This document shows, piece after piece, positions 1 through 7,221 of a stretch of DNA of 60,327 nt. Below the pieces are notes generated by a model that saw only the letters and a program-made list of their open reading frames with translations, was not told where the DNA came from and did not search any database. Origin of the DNA: an uncultured Lachnospiraceae bacterium (lineage in GTDB: Bacteria; Bacillota; Clostridia; Lachnospirales; Lachnospiraceae); assembly GCA_910585545.1 (NCBI GenBank), contig CAJUFN010000002.1, forward strand, positions 1 through 60,327, read 5' to 3'. The translations under genes were made by a program, and so were the position numbers. Position 1 is the first letter of the stretch, and every line of letters starts with the position of its first letter.

Positions 1-596
1 ACTGTTTTTTTAAGGATACCAATCTCTCGATTGGTTCGCTCTGAAATTTTCTCTTCGCGAAAATCGCTACACTCAGGAACTCTGTTCCTTCGTTCGCGGA
101 TATTTTGCCAATGCACTTCGTGCATCTTCTTCAATCGCCAGGTCACATATGCGCAAGCGCATCTGCCCTCCCGCTTTCCTTGCGTACTACGTACGCTGGC
201 AAAATCATTTTCGCGGAAATTTTCAGGGTTGTTGTCTATTATTTAATTGTCAAGTTCCTGTTCTGTTTCGCTGTCTCTCGCGACAGCTTCTATATATTAT
301 CACAGCTGTTTTTCTTTGTCAACCACTTTTTTTATTTTTTTCAATCTGTATTTTTCAACTCGATTTTCAGCGGTCGTCGTTTTTCGACAGCCATCACATA
401 ATATCATCCTTATCCCATTATGTCAACACTATTTTTCCACAAGTTTTCCCCATTTTATCCACATTTATGCCAAATACTGTGGATAATCTTGGATTTCCTT
501 TACTTTTTCACGCTTTTTACCTATAATAACACTGAAAATGTAACAGTCCAGCATATACCAAGTTACATGAAAATTATAATATTCAGGAGGTCACCT
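1..596. other. Intergenic region, hairpin-rich, no convincing gene
   Basis: No open frame here has a ribosome site or a recognisable protein. The first 230 bases hold a string of small inverted repeats: CCAATC around 20-35, TGCACTTCGTGCA near 112-124, ATGCGCAAGCGCAT near 149-162, and GCGTAC/GTACGC near 183-197. The T-run at the extreme left could be the tail of a terminator lying outside the window. The AT-rich, pyrimidine-rich part at 230-420 resembles spacer next to rRNA operons in related bacteria, but no rRNA is visible. That reading is inference only. A DnaA-box cluster lies at 433-486. Confidence 0.5.
433..486. promoter_or_regulatory. Cluster of three DnaA-box-like sites
   Basis: Two perfect 9-mer DnaA boxes are present: TTATCCACA at 455-463, and its reverse complement TGTGGATAA at 478-486. 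A one-mismatch box TTTTCCACA is at 433-441. All three lie within 54 bases in an AT-rich setting about 110 bases upstream of the HAD gene. The strand bias of the window argues against the chromosomal origin, so regulation of the next gene or DnaA titration is more likely. Confidence 0.5.
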
Positions 597-1370
597 ATGG
601 TTCGTTTAATTGCAAGCGACCTTGACGGCACGCTTTTAAAAGACGGTTCACAAGAACTTAATCCGGAACTATTTGATATGATTATGAAATTAAAAGAAAA
701 AGGAATCCACTTTGCCGCTGCCAGCGGACGCCATTTCCAAAGTATTCGGGATTTGTTTTTTCCTATTAAAGACGAAATTTCATATATTACAGAAAACGGT
801 TCTCTTACACTTCATAATGGAGCCATTATTACCAAAGGCACAATTGAGAGGACACTTGGCCAGGAAATTATCAAATCCATTCAGGCAAAAGAAGGCTGCA
901 ATGTCATGCTTTCAACGGAACAAGGATTATTCGTCGAGGATAAGGACGCCCGTTTCCTGGATTTTCTTACCAATACAATGAAATATGAATATCAGGTTAC
1001 AGATAATATTCTTGCCATTCCCTATGATTATCTGAAGATTGCCGTATGCAACTTTGATGGCACAGATGCCTTCGCCGATCATTTCCATAGCCTCTTCTCC
1101 AGTCGGATCGGTGTCGTAACCTCGGGAAACATATGGGTAGATTTTATCGCTCCGAATGCCAATAAAGGAAGCAGCCTTCTCGCTTTATTAGACCATCTTG
1201 GCATAACCAGGGAAGAATGTATTGCTTTCGGCGATCAGTTTAATGATATAGAAATGCTGCAAGTTGCCGGAAAAGGCTATGCTATGACAACCTGCGCCAA
1301 AGGTGTAGAATCCTACGCAGACGCCCAAATAGATTCTGTAGAAGAAATTTTAAAAAAATTGTTACTATAA
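597..1370 (+). CDS. Cof-type HAD-superfamily phosphatase
   Basis: This 257-residue protein is a haloacid-dehalogenase family hydrolase of the Cof/YidA type, probably a cytosolic sugar-phosphate or nucleotide phosphatase. The nucleophile motif DLDGTLL lies at residues 8-14 and the conserved late acidic motif GDQFNDIEML near residue 212. A Lys in the NANKGSSL segment fits HAD motif III. The cap between them is of the C2B type. The ATG at 597 was chosen because AGGAGG precedes it by 7 bases; the frame is open further upstream but without a ribosome site. The gene stands alone on the plus strand and ends in a large bidirectional terminator. The substrate cannot be read from sequence. Confidence 0.9.
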   Translation: MVRLIASDLDGTLLKDGSQELNPELFDMIMKLKEKGIHFAAASGRHFQSIRDLFFPIKDEISYITENGSLTLHNGAIITKGTIERTLGQEIIKSIQAKEGCNVMLSTEQGLFVEDKDARFLDFLTNTMKYEYQVTDNILAIPYDYLKIAVCNFDGTDAFADHFHSLFSSRIGVVTSGNIWVDFIAPNANKGSSLLALLDHLGITREECIAFGDQFNDIEMLQVAGKGYAMTTCAKGVESYADAQIDSVEEILKKLLL

Positions 1371-1377
1371 ATCGGAT

Positions 1378-1445
1378 AAAAAACATCAAGCGAAACCGTC
1401 AGAGGGTTTTTAAAAACCCTCTGACGGTTTCGCTTGATGTTTTTT
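1378..1445. terminator. Bidirectional terminator, 68-base perfect palindrome
   Basis: Two 34-base arms meet between 1411 and 1412 without a mismatch and without a loop, giving a perfect palindrome with A-run and T-run ends. It can stop transcription of the HAD gene on the plus strand and of any transcript arriving from the minus-strand promoter at 1740-1767. Confidence 0.9.
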
Positions 1446-1464
1446 AACTATATGAAAACTTAAG

Positions 1465-1735
1465 CACGTTAAAAGGGAGCACCAATATCGATTTATTGAT
1501 ACTCCCTTTTAATGAATCGGTTCAATCATTTCTACTTACCTCTCTTTTTGGTTTTTAACAATTATGATTGATTTGTACTTATGTTTTTGGTGGTCCGTTC
1601 CTCCTCTTCATAAATTTGTTTTCCAAAACTTCCGATGTTTTAAAAAACTTCTATAAACTGTATAAATAAAGTTAAGGACAAATAAATAATCTTCCGTTAC
1701 ATATCTGTTATTAAGTTTATTTATTTTGTTTATAT
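1465..1735 (-). ncRNA. Possible small RNA or orphan leader transcript
   Basis: A strong sigma-A promoter (1740-1767) fires into about 270 bases with no substantial gene. The transcript would end in a 17-base-pair hairpin (arms 1471-1487 and 1494-1510, six-base loop), just before the palindromic terminator. Two tiny frames have Shine-Dalgarno-like sequences (AGGAGG near 1600; GAGAGG near 1540 before a codon run MIEPIH), but neither looks like a known peptide. I do not recognise an RNA family. Confidence 0.4.
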
Positions 1736-1739
1736 TGTT

Positions 1740-1767
1740 ATTATATCATGATTTTTCTATTTGTCAA
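1740..1767 (-). promoter_or_regulatory. Sigma-A promoter of unknown transcript
   Basis: On the minus strand TTGACA (1767-1762) and TATAAT (1745-1740) are both perfect and are separated by 16 bases. It lies between the stop of the anti-sigma gene and an otherwise gene-free stretch. Confidence 0.75.
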
Positions 1768-1802
1768 CATTTTTTTGAAATATTTTTTAATTTTCTGCCT
1801 TT

Positions 1803-2798
1803 TTATCCTATCAGGCTAATATCATCTATTTTTATAGAAACCAATTCTGTTTTCTCCAGATATTCTACGATTTCATCCCTTTGTCCGGAGATACAATAGT
1901 TTTGACTTTGCAAGACTTCTATCTGCTTTGCGTCTTCTAGGGTTTCCTCAAGAATTCCTTCTATATCATATACGAACACAACATTATCGTTTTTCAGTTT
2001 CCATTCTTCCCAAAGCTGTGGGTAAGCCTGCAGCTGCTCCAAATTAGCAACATAAACTTCTTTTAATTCTTCCGCATTCATATTCCGGCGTTTTCTATCT
2101 TTATCATCAAACGCGCCTTGGAGGTACATATTGAGTCCTCCCTGAAATTCGACATTGGGCTGATACACCTGAATCCACTCAAGCTCTATCGCTTCTTTTT
2201 GCAGTTCTTCTACCATACGTGGCGTTTTTTCTCTGACAGAAAGATATATTTTTGCTGACTTTGGCAATTCTTTGAAATCTTCTATCATCTCTTCCGCGGA
2301 TTCTTCCATGCGAAATCTTCCGAGCGTATGATAAAGCAGTTGATTCGTCTCACCGTCTTTGTATTTTCCGCATACCATTTTCACCTTTGTATTTGGCGTG
2401 CCTACATATAACGCCTCTCTGTGATTTGCAACCTCCATGGAAATTTCATATCTTGCAAACCCTTTCTCTTCCACGTCCATTCCGATTACTTCTATATAAG
2501 GTTCTAACGTTTCCCAATATGTCCTCATGACTTTTTGCAATGTTTTATCCGGTTCTTCATTTAATTTTGCCGGATTCGTATAAATTGCATTCATCGCCGG
2601 ACTCACTCCTAAGAACACGATAAGTAAAGCCGCCATCACTGCTGCAACCGTACGATATACGATTCTTTTTATTTTTCGTTTGATGCTGCGTTCGATCGCT
2701 TTTTCCAGCCTGCCATAGTCCGGCATACTCTCCATCAAAGCTTCCAGTTCCTTATCCAGAACTTCTTCCATCTGATTATTCACTCTATATTCTTCCAT
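1803..2798 (-). CDS. Membrane-anchored anti-sigma factor
   Basis: This 331-residue protein has an acidic cytosolic N-terminus of about 45 residues, one transmembrane helix at about 47-68 (TVAAVMAALLIVFLGVS) and a large extracytoplasmic domain. The late segment with YPQLWEEW resembles the sigma-factor-regulator C-terminal domain found in anti-sigma proteins paired with ECF sigma factors. It should hold the upstream-encoded sigma factor at the membrane until an envelope signal arrives. The ATG at 2798 has AAAGGAGG upstream and shares a base with the sigma gene stop (TGATG), which indicates translational coupling. A GTG three bases upstream is less likely. The inducing signal is unknown. Confidence 0.75.
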   Translation of the reverse strand: MEEYRVNNQMEEVLDKELEALMESMPDYGRLEKAIERSIKRKIKRIVYRTVAAVMAALLIVFLGVSPAMNAIYTNPAKLNEEPDKTLQKVMRTYWETLEPYIEVIGMDVEEKGFARYEISMEVANHREALYVGTPNTKVKMVCGKYKDGETNQLLYHTLGRFRMEESAEEMIEDFKELPKSAKIYLSVREKTPRMVEELQKEAIELEWIQVYQPNVEFQGGLNMYLQGAFDDKDRKRRNMNAEELKEVYVANLEQLQAYPQLWEEWKLKNDNVVFVYDIEGILEETLEDAKQIEVLQSQNYCISGQRDEIVEYLEKTELVSIKIDDISLIG

Positions 2799-3286
2799 CA
2801 CACTTCCTCCTTTAGCTGCGTAATTAATTTCTGTTTTGCCCGAGACCGGATTTTTCTTACATTTTCCTTCGTGATGCCATGCATCTTTGCAATCGTTTCA
2901 TCCGGCAAATGAAAATAAACACTTTCCATTAGAATTTCTCTTTGCATAAGCGGCAATTCCTGGATTGCCTGAAACAGCCTCCGCCGTTCTTCCTGGCAGA
3001 TAATCTGTTCAATCATATCATCCTTGCTGCTTACACTCGGCTGCTCTTTCTCAGCATTTGAAATTTCCCGTTTCCTCTTTTTCAAAAGATTCAAATATTC
3101 ATTTTTCAATACAGTGACAAGCCAGTACTTGATACTCCCTGTATTTTTATAAGAAAGAAACGCTTTAACAAATGTTTCCTGAAGCAAATCTTCCGCATCT
3201 TGCACATTCTTCGTAAGAGACAGCGCATACAAAAACAACGATTTTTTATACAATTGATAGATATTTTTCCATTCCTCATGTTCCAT
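2798..3286 (-). CDS. ECF-type RNA polymerase sigma factor
   Basis: This 162-residue protein has the two-domain layout of an extracytoplasmic-function sigma factor. Sigma region 2 carries the motif DAEDLLQETFVKAF near residues 33-46, and region 4 has the helix-turn-helix LPDETIAKMHGITKENVRK near 125-145. It would bind core RNA polymerase and direct it to envelope-stress genes. The ATG at 3286 has GGGAGAG upstream, whereas the longer frame starts at a TTG without a site. It is the first gene of a two-gene operon with its anti-sigma factor. An A/T-rich upstream region with GTGTCAC near 3364 could hold an autoregulated promoter, but this is not proven. Confidence 0.88.
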   Translation of the reverse strand: MEHEEWKNIYQLYKKSLFLYALSLTKNVQDAEDLLQETFVKAFLSYKNTGSIKYWLVTVLKNEYLNLLKKRKREISNAEKEQPSVSSKDDMIEQIICQEERRRLFQAIQELPLMQREILMESVYFHLPDETIAKMHGITKENVRKIRSRAKQKLITQLKEEV

Positions 3287-3405
3287 CACGCACTCTCCCT
3301 TCCTCTTCAATAAACTTTCTCAAATAATACTTCTTTATATATAAAACAACTCAGGCACAAAATTGTGACACTTTTTGCATGGAATTTTCTGTATCAGAAA
3401 GAAAA

Positions 3406-3450
3406 ATAGCACCTTCAAAATAAACTCTCTAAAGTTCTTGAAGATGCTAT
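3406..3450 (-). terminator. Terminator of the thiamine-precursor ABC operon
   Basis: The 13-base arms 3438-3450 and 3406-3418 pair with one G-T wobble. A T-rich run follows on the minus strand, directly downstream of the ATPase gene stop. Confidence 0.8.
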
Positions 3451-3480
3451 CACTTCCTAATTTAATATAATATTATACTT

Positions 3481-4218
3481 TTATAATTTTTCCAATATCC
3501 TTTTCTTGTATTCCAAAAATCCTTCCGTCAGGTTAAAGTCTTTCCTCCTTGGTTTTGGCTCATCAATCCTAATCTCCTCGGTAATACGCCCCGGGTTGCC
3601 GGCCAAAAGATAGATGCGATCGGAAAGCAGAATTGCCTCGTCAATATCATGTGTGATAAATAACGTAGACAATCGGATTTCATCCATGACATCCAAATAC
3701 CATTTGTGCATCTCGCTTTTCGTCAGAGTATCAAGGGCGCTAAATGGCTCGTCGAGAAGTGCTACGTCTTTGGAAAACATGTACGTCCGAAGCAGCGCTG
3801 CTCTTTGCCGCATCCCCCCGGAAAGCTGGTGCGGATATTTTTTTTGTGTTCCTTCCAGTCCAAATTGTTCAAAAAATGCTCCGACTTTTATACGCGCTTC
3901 TTTTTTTCGCTCTCCCTTTATGAACAATGGCAGCGCCACATTATCCTCGATTGTCTTATACGGAAGCAGCAAATCTTTCTGCAGCATATAACTGATATGT
4001 CCCGGCTTTCCGGAAATGTCTTCCCCATCCAAGAATACGCCCCCCTGATCCGGTACAAGAAGCCCCGCAATAACGTTGAATAAAGTCGTCTTACCGCTGC
4101 CGCTCGTTCCAAGCAGACAGACGATTTCATTGTCATGAAGTTCGATGGAAATATCTTCGATAATATTTTTTTGTTTTTCATACGCGAACGCAACATTCGC
4201 CACCTTTAATTCCGACAT
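3481..4218 (-). CDS. thiZ: ABC transporter ATPase, thiamine-precursor type (ThiZ-like)
   Basis: This 245-residue ATPase energises uptake of a thiamine precursor. The Walker A motif GTSGSGKT is near residue 37, the signature LSGGMRQR near 136, Walker B ALLDEPFSALD near 155 and the switch His in ITHD near 190. It belongs to the nitrate/sulfonate/taurine-like importer group that includes ThiZ. It is the last gene of a four-gene operon under a TPP riboswitch, which supports a role in pyrimidine (HMP-like) precursor import rather than sulfonate import. The substrate is inferred from context. Confidence 0.85.
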   Translation of the reverse strand: MSELKVANVAFAYEKQKNIIEDISIELHDNEIVCLLGTSGSGKTTLFNVIAGLLVPDQGGVFLDGEDISGKPGHISYMLQKDLLLPYKTIEDNVALPLFIKGERKKEARIKVGAFFEQFGLEGTQKKYPHQLSGGMRQRAALLRTYMFSKDVALLDEPFSALDTLTKSEMHKWYLDVMDEIRLSTLFITHDIDEAILLSDRIYLLAGNPGRITEEIRIDEPKPRRKDFNLTEGFLEYKKRILEKL

Positions 4219-4224
4219 AAGCTT

Positions 4225-5256
4225 TTACTCCAGATACTCATTCGTAAATCCGGTATTTTCCGGGATTTCTTCTTCCAGAAGATTATTTTCGTTGATCCAG
4301 TTGTAGAATGCATTCCACCTTGCAGGGTCGATATATCCCCACTGATCTACTTCCGCCTTATACTGGTCTTTCATATATTCCTGACTCGCAAACACAAGCT
4401 CTTTATCAAGCTCCGGAGAAGCTTTGCACAAAATCTCGGCCGCTTCCTGCGGATTCTCGATGGCATCTTCATACCCTTTTTCTAGTGCAGATAAAAACGC
4501 TTTTGCCGTATCCGGATTCTCTTCCAGCCATTTTGCGCCGCCAATGATCACTGGTGTATAAAAATCCAAATCACTGTTGATATCTTTGAATGCAAAATAG
4601 TCCGTCTCAAGACCTGCTACCTCGGCCGCAATTCCTGCCCAGCCATAGAATATCCAGATCGCATCTACCGATTTGCTCTCCAACGCAGATACTTCATCGG
4701 TAACGGTACTCGGCACCAATTCTACCTTGCCAAAATCTCCGCCATCTTTTTCCATGACATTTTTAATGGTCGCCTTCTCCAAATCCATATCCCATGTTGC
4801 ATATTTTTTGCCTTCCAGTCCTTTAGGCGTGTCCATACCTTCTCCCTTACGGGAAACGATACCCGAAGTATTATGCTGCAAAATGGCTGCCACTGCCGTA
4901 ATCGGGAGCGCATCCGCTCCTACAAGCGCAGGCATCATAGAGTCCTGAAAAGACACTCCAAACTGCGCTTTTCCCGATGCCACAAGCACTGTAGCTCCAT
5001 CCTCCGGCGGCTGCACGATCTCCACTTCAAGACCCGCCTCCTCAAAATATCCTTTTTCCTGCGCCACATAAAGCCCCGTGTGGTTGGTATTCGGTGTCCA
5101 ATCCAGTACAAACGTAATCTTTTCCAACTGTTTCCCATCTTCTTTTTTCACATCAGGATTTCCTGCACATCCTGCAAGCCCTGCTGCCATTCCAAACACT
5201 AAGATTGCCGATAACATTTTTTTCTTTATACTGTTTTTTATACTGTTTTTTTTCAT
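4225..5256 (-). CDS. thiY: Thiamine-precursor-binding lipoprotein (ThiY-like)
   Basis: This 343-residue protein has a lipoprotein signal with lipobox LAGC ending at about residue 30, followed by an NMT1/THI5-like substrate-binding fold. The segment VLDWTPNTNHTGLYVAQEKG at residues 50-69 is the hallmark of proteins that bind hydroxymethylpyrimidine or its formylamino precursor. It would be anchored outside the membrane and feed the ThiX permease. The start has GGAAAGAAAATAAA upstream and lies one base from the stop of the permease gene. Order and riboswitch control fit thiamine salvage. Confidence 0.88.
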   Translation of the reverse strand: MKKNSIKNSIKKKMLSAILVFGMAAGLAGCAGNPDVKKEDGKQLEKITFVLDWTPNTNHTGLYVAQEKGYFEEAGLEVEIVQPPEDGATVLVASGKAQFGVSFQDSMMPALVGADALPITAVAAILQHNTSGIVSRKGEGMDTPKGLEGKKYATWDMDLEKATIKNVMEKDGGDFGKVELVPSTVTDEVSALESKSVDAIWIFYGWAGIAAEVAGLETDYFAFKDINSDLDFYTPVIIGGAKWLEENPDTAKAFLSALEKGYEDAIENPQEAAEILCKASPELDKELVFASQEYMKDQYKAEVDQWGYIDPARWNAFYNWINENNLLEEEIPENTGFTNEYLE

Positions 5257-5257
5257 T

Positions 5258-6022
5258 TTATTTTCTTTCCTCCCAAGGCATACACTTCCTCTGCACCAAG
5301 TCTACCATCCACATCAAAAGCAGGCTGATTGCGGAAATCAAAAATATCACCGCAAACATTTTGTCGAACGAAAACGCTTTTCTTACTCGCGTCATATATA
5401 CGCCAAGCCCGCTAAATCCTCCAAGCCATTCCGAGATCACGGCGCCTACAACCGCATATGATACTGCAATACGAAGGCTTGCAAAAAATTGGTTCAATGC
5501 CCCCGGGAATTTTACCGTCCAGAAGATTTGTATTTTTGACGCCCCCATAGCCCTCAAAAGATTTAACGTATCTCTGTCGGCAGAACGAAAACCATCCAAC
5601 AGACTTACCGTCACAGGGAAAAATGTCACAATGACGATCAGTATGATCTTGGGCATCATTTCATAACCAAACCACAGCACAAGAAGCGGCGCAATCGCAA
5701 CCGTCGGAATCGTCTGCGTCAATACCACCAGCGGATAAAGCGCCTGATACATTTTCTCAAACCGATCCATAATAACCGCCATAAAAAAACCGATCAAAAC
5801 ACCCGACAAAAGCCCGATAAAAGCTTCCGCAAGCGTCACCTTTGCATTCTCCATAAGAAGTGGAAATTCACTTGCGAATGCCTTCGCCACATCCAAAGGC
5901 GATGGCAGAAGAAACTTTGATATCATCCCTGCACTGCAGGCAAACTGCCATAGAATCAAAATGACAATTACCGCCGCCGCGGACCATAACTTATTCGTGG
6001 TGTTTTGTAACTTTCTTCTCAA
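5258..6022 (-). CDS. thiX: ABC transporter permease, thiamine-precursor type (ThiX-like)
   Basis: This 254-residue integral membrane protein has about six hydrophobic segments and the binding-protein-dependent permease EAA loop (near residues 160-190, with MGASKIQIFWTVKFPGAL). It pairs with the ThiY-like lipoprotein and ThiZ-like ATPase. The start appears to be a TTG at 6022, inside the end of the preceding gene (32-base overlap), with AAGGAGA about 12 bases upstream. The weak start suggests translational coupling, and the exact start is uncertain. Confidence 0.85.
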   Translation of the reverse strand: MRRKLQNTTNKLWSAAAVIVILILWQFACSAGMISKFLLPSPLDVAKAFASEFPLLMENAKVTLAEAFIGLLSGVLIGFFMAVIMDRFEKMYQALYPLVVLTQTIPTVAIAPLLVLWFGYEMMPKIILIVIVTFFPVTVSLLDGFRSADRDTLNLLRAMGASKIQIFWTVKFPGALNQFFASLRIAVSYAVVGAVISEWLGGFSGLGVYMTRVRKAFSFDKMFAVIFLISAISLLLMWMVDLVQRKCMPWEERK

Positions 6023-6287
6023 TCGTCAGCACGTCTCCTTCCGGCTTGTAGGTCACTTTGATGTAAGCCGCAACAGATGGCGCTCCCGCGCGGATTGCGA
6101 TATGCTGACACTCTTTTACAATATCCATCAGCTCATCGTAATCCCCTTCGATAGCCGTCTCAAATGGTCCGACATAATAATTCAATCCGGTACTTTTGAT
6201 ATAGGCAATCACCTCATCTACAATACGGATCAATTCCTCATCATTTGCTGCCTGCGGCAGACTTTGAATCGCTACACTTGCATTCAT
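5991..6287 (-). CDS. Thiamine-binding protein, MTH1187/YkoF-like
   Basis: This 98-residue cytosolic protein matches the MTH1187 (DUF77) family, small ferredoxin-like-fold proteins that bind thiamine or related ligands. The segment VGPFETAIEGDYDELMDIV is typical of the family. The ATG at 6287 has AAGGAGGAAG upstream, while the longer frame to 6341 lacks a site. It is the first gene after the TPP riboswitch and overlaps thiX. Such genes often accompany thiamine-precursor ABC operons. Its exact biochemical role (ligand buffer or transport helper) is unknown. Confidence 0.82.
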   Translation of the reverse strand: MNASVAIQSLPQAANDEELIRIVDEVIAYIKSTGLNYYVGPFETAIEGDYDELMDIVKECQHIAIRAGAPSVAAYIKVTYKPEGDVLTIEKKVTKHHE

Positions 6288-6500
6288 TCTTTCTTCCTCC
6301 TTTTCTCTTCCTGTCCAAATTTTGTCGCATTTTTGTTTCACAGGAAATGCAATACAATTTCCTATGACATAACAAAGTGGGCAAGCCTACTTCACCTCCC
6401 CATCCCCTCACTCATGAGGGGCTTGCACGCTTTGCGCGCCGAGCGTGGTCAGCTTTTGCTGACTGCCTCCGCTCACGCGAGTGCGTATCCTCCCGGAGGG

Positions 6501-6542
6501 TTTTATGATATAGGAAAGTACAAACTTTCCTATATCATAAAA
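6501..6542. repeat. Terminator-associated palindrome, copy 1
   Basis: Arms TTTTATGATATAGGAAAGT (6501-6519) and its exact complement (6524-6542) flank the loop ACAA. On the minus strand its left T-run is the T-tract of the TPP-riboswitch terminator. One of five copies in the window. Confidence 0.95.
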
Positions 6543-6574
6543 AAGACCACGTCAGATAATTCTAACGAGGCCTT
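6543..6574 (-). terminator. Riboswitch-controlled intrinsic terminator
   Basis: On the minus strand the arms 6574-6561 and 6556-6543 form a 14-pair stem with one mismatch and two wobbles. Six T follow. Its position between the TPP aptamer and the first gene makes it the likely expression platform for transcription attenuation. Confidence 0.8.
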
Positions 6575-6600
6575 GGCTTCAACATATATTCATATATGCG

Positions 6601-6690
6601 GTGTTCCTACGCTGGCATTATCCAGATCAGGTATAAGGGTCAAAGACACATCCAGTCTTAATCTCAGCCGGTTTGTACCAGCCCCCCTGT
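6601..6690 (-). promoter_or_regulatory. TPP (THI-box) riboswitch
   Basis: The minus strand carries the THI-box signature: GGCTGAGATTAAGA, then GACCCTTATACCTGATCTGG, then ATAATGCCAGCGTAGGAA. These are the pyrimidine- and pyrophosphate-sensing cores of the thiamine pyrophosphate aptamer. It sits in the leader of the thiXYZ-type operon and is followed by an intrinsic terminator at 6543-6574, so high TPP should shut off precursor uptake. Confidence 0.97.
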
Positions 6691-6713
6691 GCTTTATTAT
6701 TTTGTTCGCTATT

Positions 6714-6742
6714 AGTGTATTCCTGTTTCGCATATCTGTCAA
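6714..6742 (-). promoter_or_regulatory. Promoter of the thiamine-precursor operon
   Basis: On the minus strand TTGACA (6742-6737) and TACACT (6719-6714) are separated by 17 bases, just upstream of the TPP aptamer. Confidence 0.75.
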
Positions 6743-6762
6743 GTAAAAAATCGGGCAGAGCG

Positions 6763-6805
6763 TTTTATGATATAGGAAAGTACGAACTTTCCTATATCAC
6801 TAAAA
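6763..6805. repeat. Terminator-associated palindrome, copy 2
   Basis: The same palindrome with loop ACGA. The right arm ends ATCACTAAAA instead of ATCATAAAA. It is joined to the T-tract of the cspA terminator and carries the flank GAGCG at 6758-6762. Confidence 0.93.
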
Positions 6806-6838
6806 ATGCTCCGATGTCATACCGACACCAGAGCACTC
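6806..6838 (-). terminator. Terminator of the cold-shock gene
   Basis: The arms TGCTCCGATGTC (6808-6819) and GACACCAGAGCA (6824-6835) pair and are followed on the minus strand by TTTTTA, which merges with palindrome copy 2. Confidence 0.85.
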
Positions 6839-6848
6839 TTTGCATTTA

Positions 6849-7055
6849 TTAGGCTACTACGCTAACATTAACAGCCTGTGGTCCGCGATTACCTTCTGTA
6901 ATCTCAAATGTCACATTCTGTCCATCTTCTAAAGATTTGTAACCTTCTGCTGCGATTCCGGAAAAATGTACGAATACATCCTGACCGTCTTCTTCGTTTG
7001 TAATAAATCCATATCCTTTCTGAGGATTGAACCATTTAACTGTACCTTTGTTCAT
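6849..7055 (-). CDS. Cold-shock protein, CspA family
   Basis: This 68-residue single cold-shock domain protein carries the RNP1-like motif KGYGFITNE (residues 13-21) and the RNP2-like motif DVFVHFSGI (26-34), which bind single-stranded RNA or DNA. Length and sequence are canonical for bacterial Csp proteins, which act as RNA chaperones. The gene is monocistronic with its own promoter at 7186-7214, a leader of about 125 bases containing a long hairpin, and its own terminator. Confidence 0.96.
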   Translation of the reverse strand: MNKGTVKWFNPQKGYGFITNEEDGQDVFVHFSGIAAEGYKSLEDGQNVTFEITEGNRGPQAVNVSVVA

Positions 7056-7104
7056 AAAAAGATACCTCCTACATTAAAATTCTTGATTCTTTCAGAAATA
7101 AAAA

Positions 7105-7155
7105 TCACACAGTTTTGTAAAGCATCTGAAGACAAATGATTTACAAAACCGCGTG
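7105..7155 (-). promoter_or_regulatory. Structured 5' leader hairpin of the cold-shock gene
   Basis: Within the cspA leader a stem of about 16 pairs forms between TTTTGTAAA near 7115-7123 and TTTACAAAA near 7141-7149, with flanking CACGCG/TGTGTG also pairing. On the minus strand it is followed by a short T-rich run. It could be a temperature-responsive leader or an attenuator, or the terminator of the upstream ABC gene. Confidence 0.55.
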
Positions 7156-7185
7156 AAAATCTAAATCTTGCCTAAATCTTCGTAC

Positions 7186-7214
7186 ATTATATCACTTTTA
7201 ATATAGTCTGTCAA
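7186..7214 (-). promoter_or_regulatory. Sigma-A promoter of the cold-shock gene
   Basis: On the minus strand perfect TTGACA (7214-7209) and TATAAT (7191-7186) are separated by 17 bases. Predicted start is near 7180, about 125 bases before the ATG. Confidence 0.88.
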
Positions 7215-7221
7215 ATTATTT

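Noticed and set aside
433..486. DnaA boxes as the chromosomal origin oriC
   Set aside because: Nearly all genes, including the ribosomal operon, run on the minus strand, which puts the origin to the right of the window. No dnaA, dnaN or rpmH is near.
149..526. Overlapping plus-strand frames before the HAD gene
   Set aside because: They have no ribosome site, odd composition (Phe/Ser/Tyr rich) and no protein similarity.
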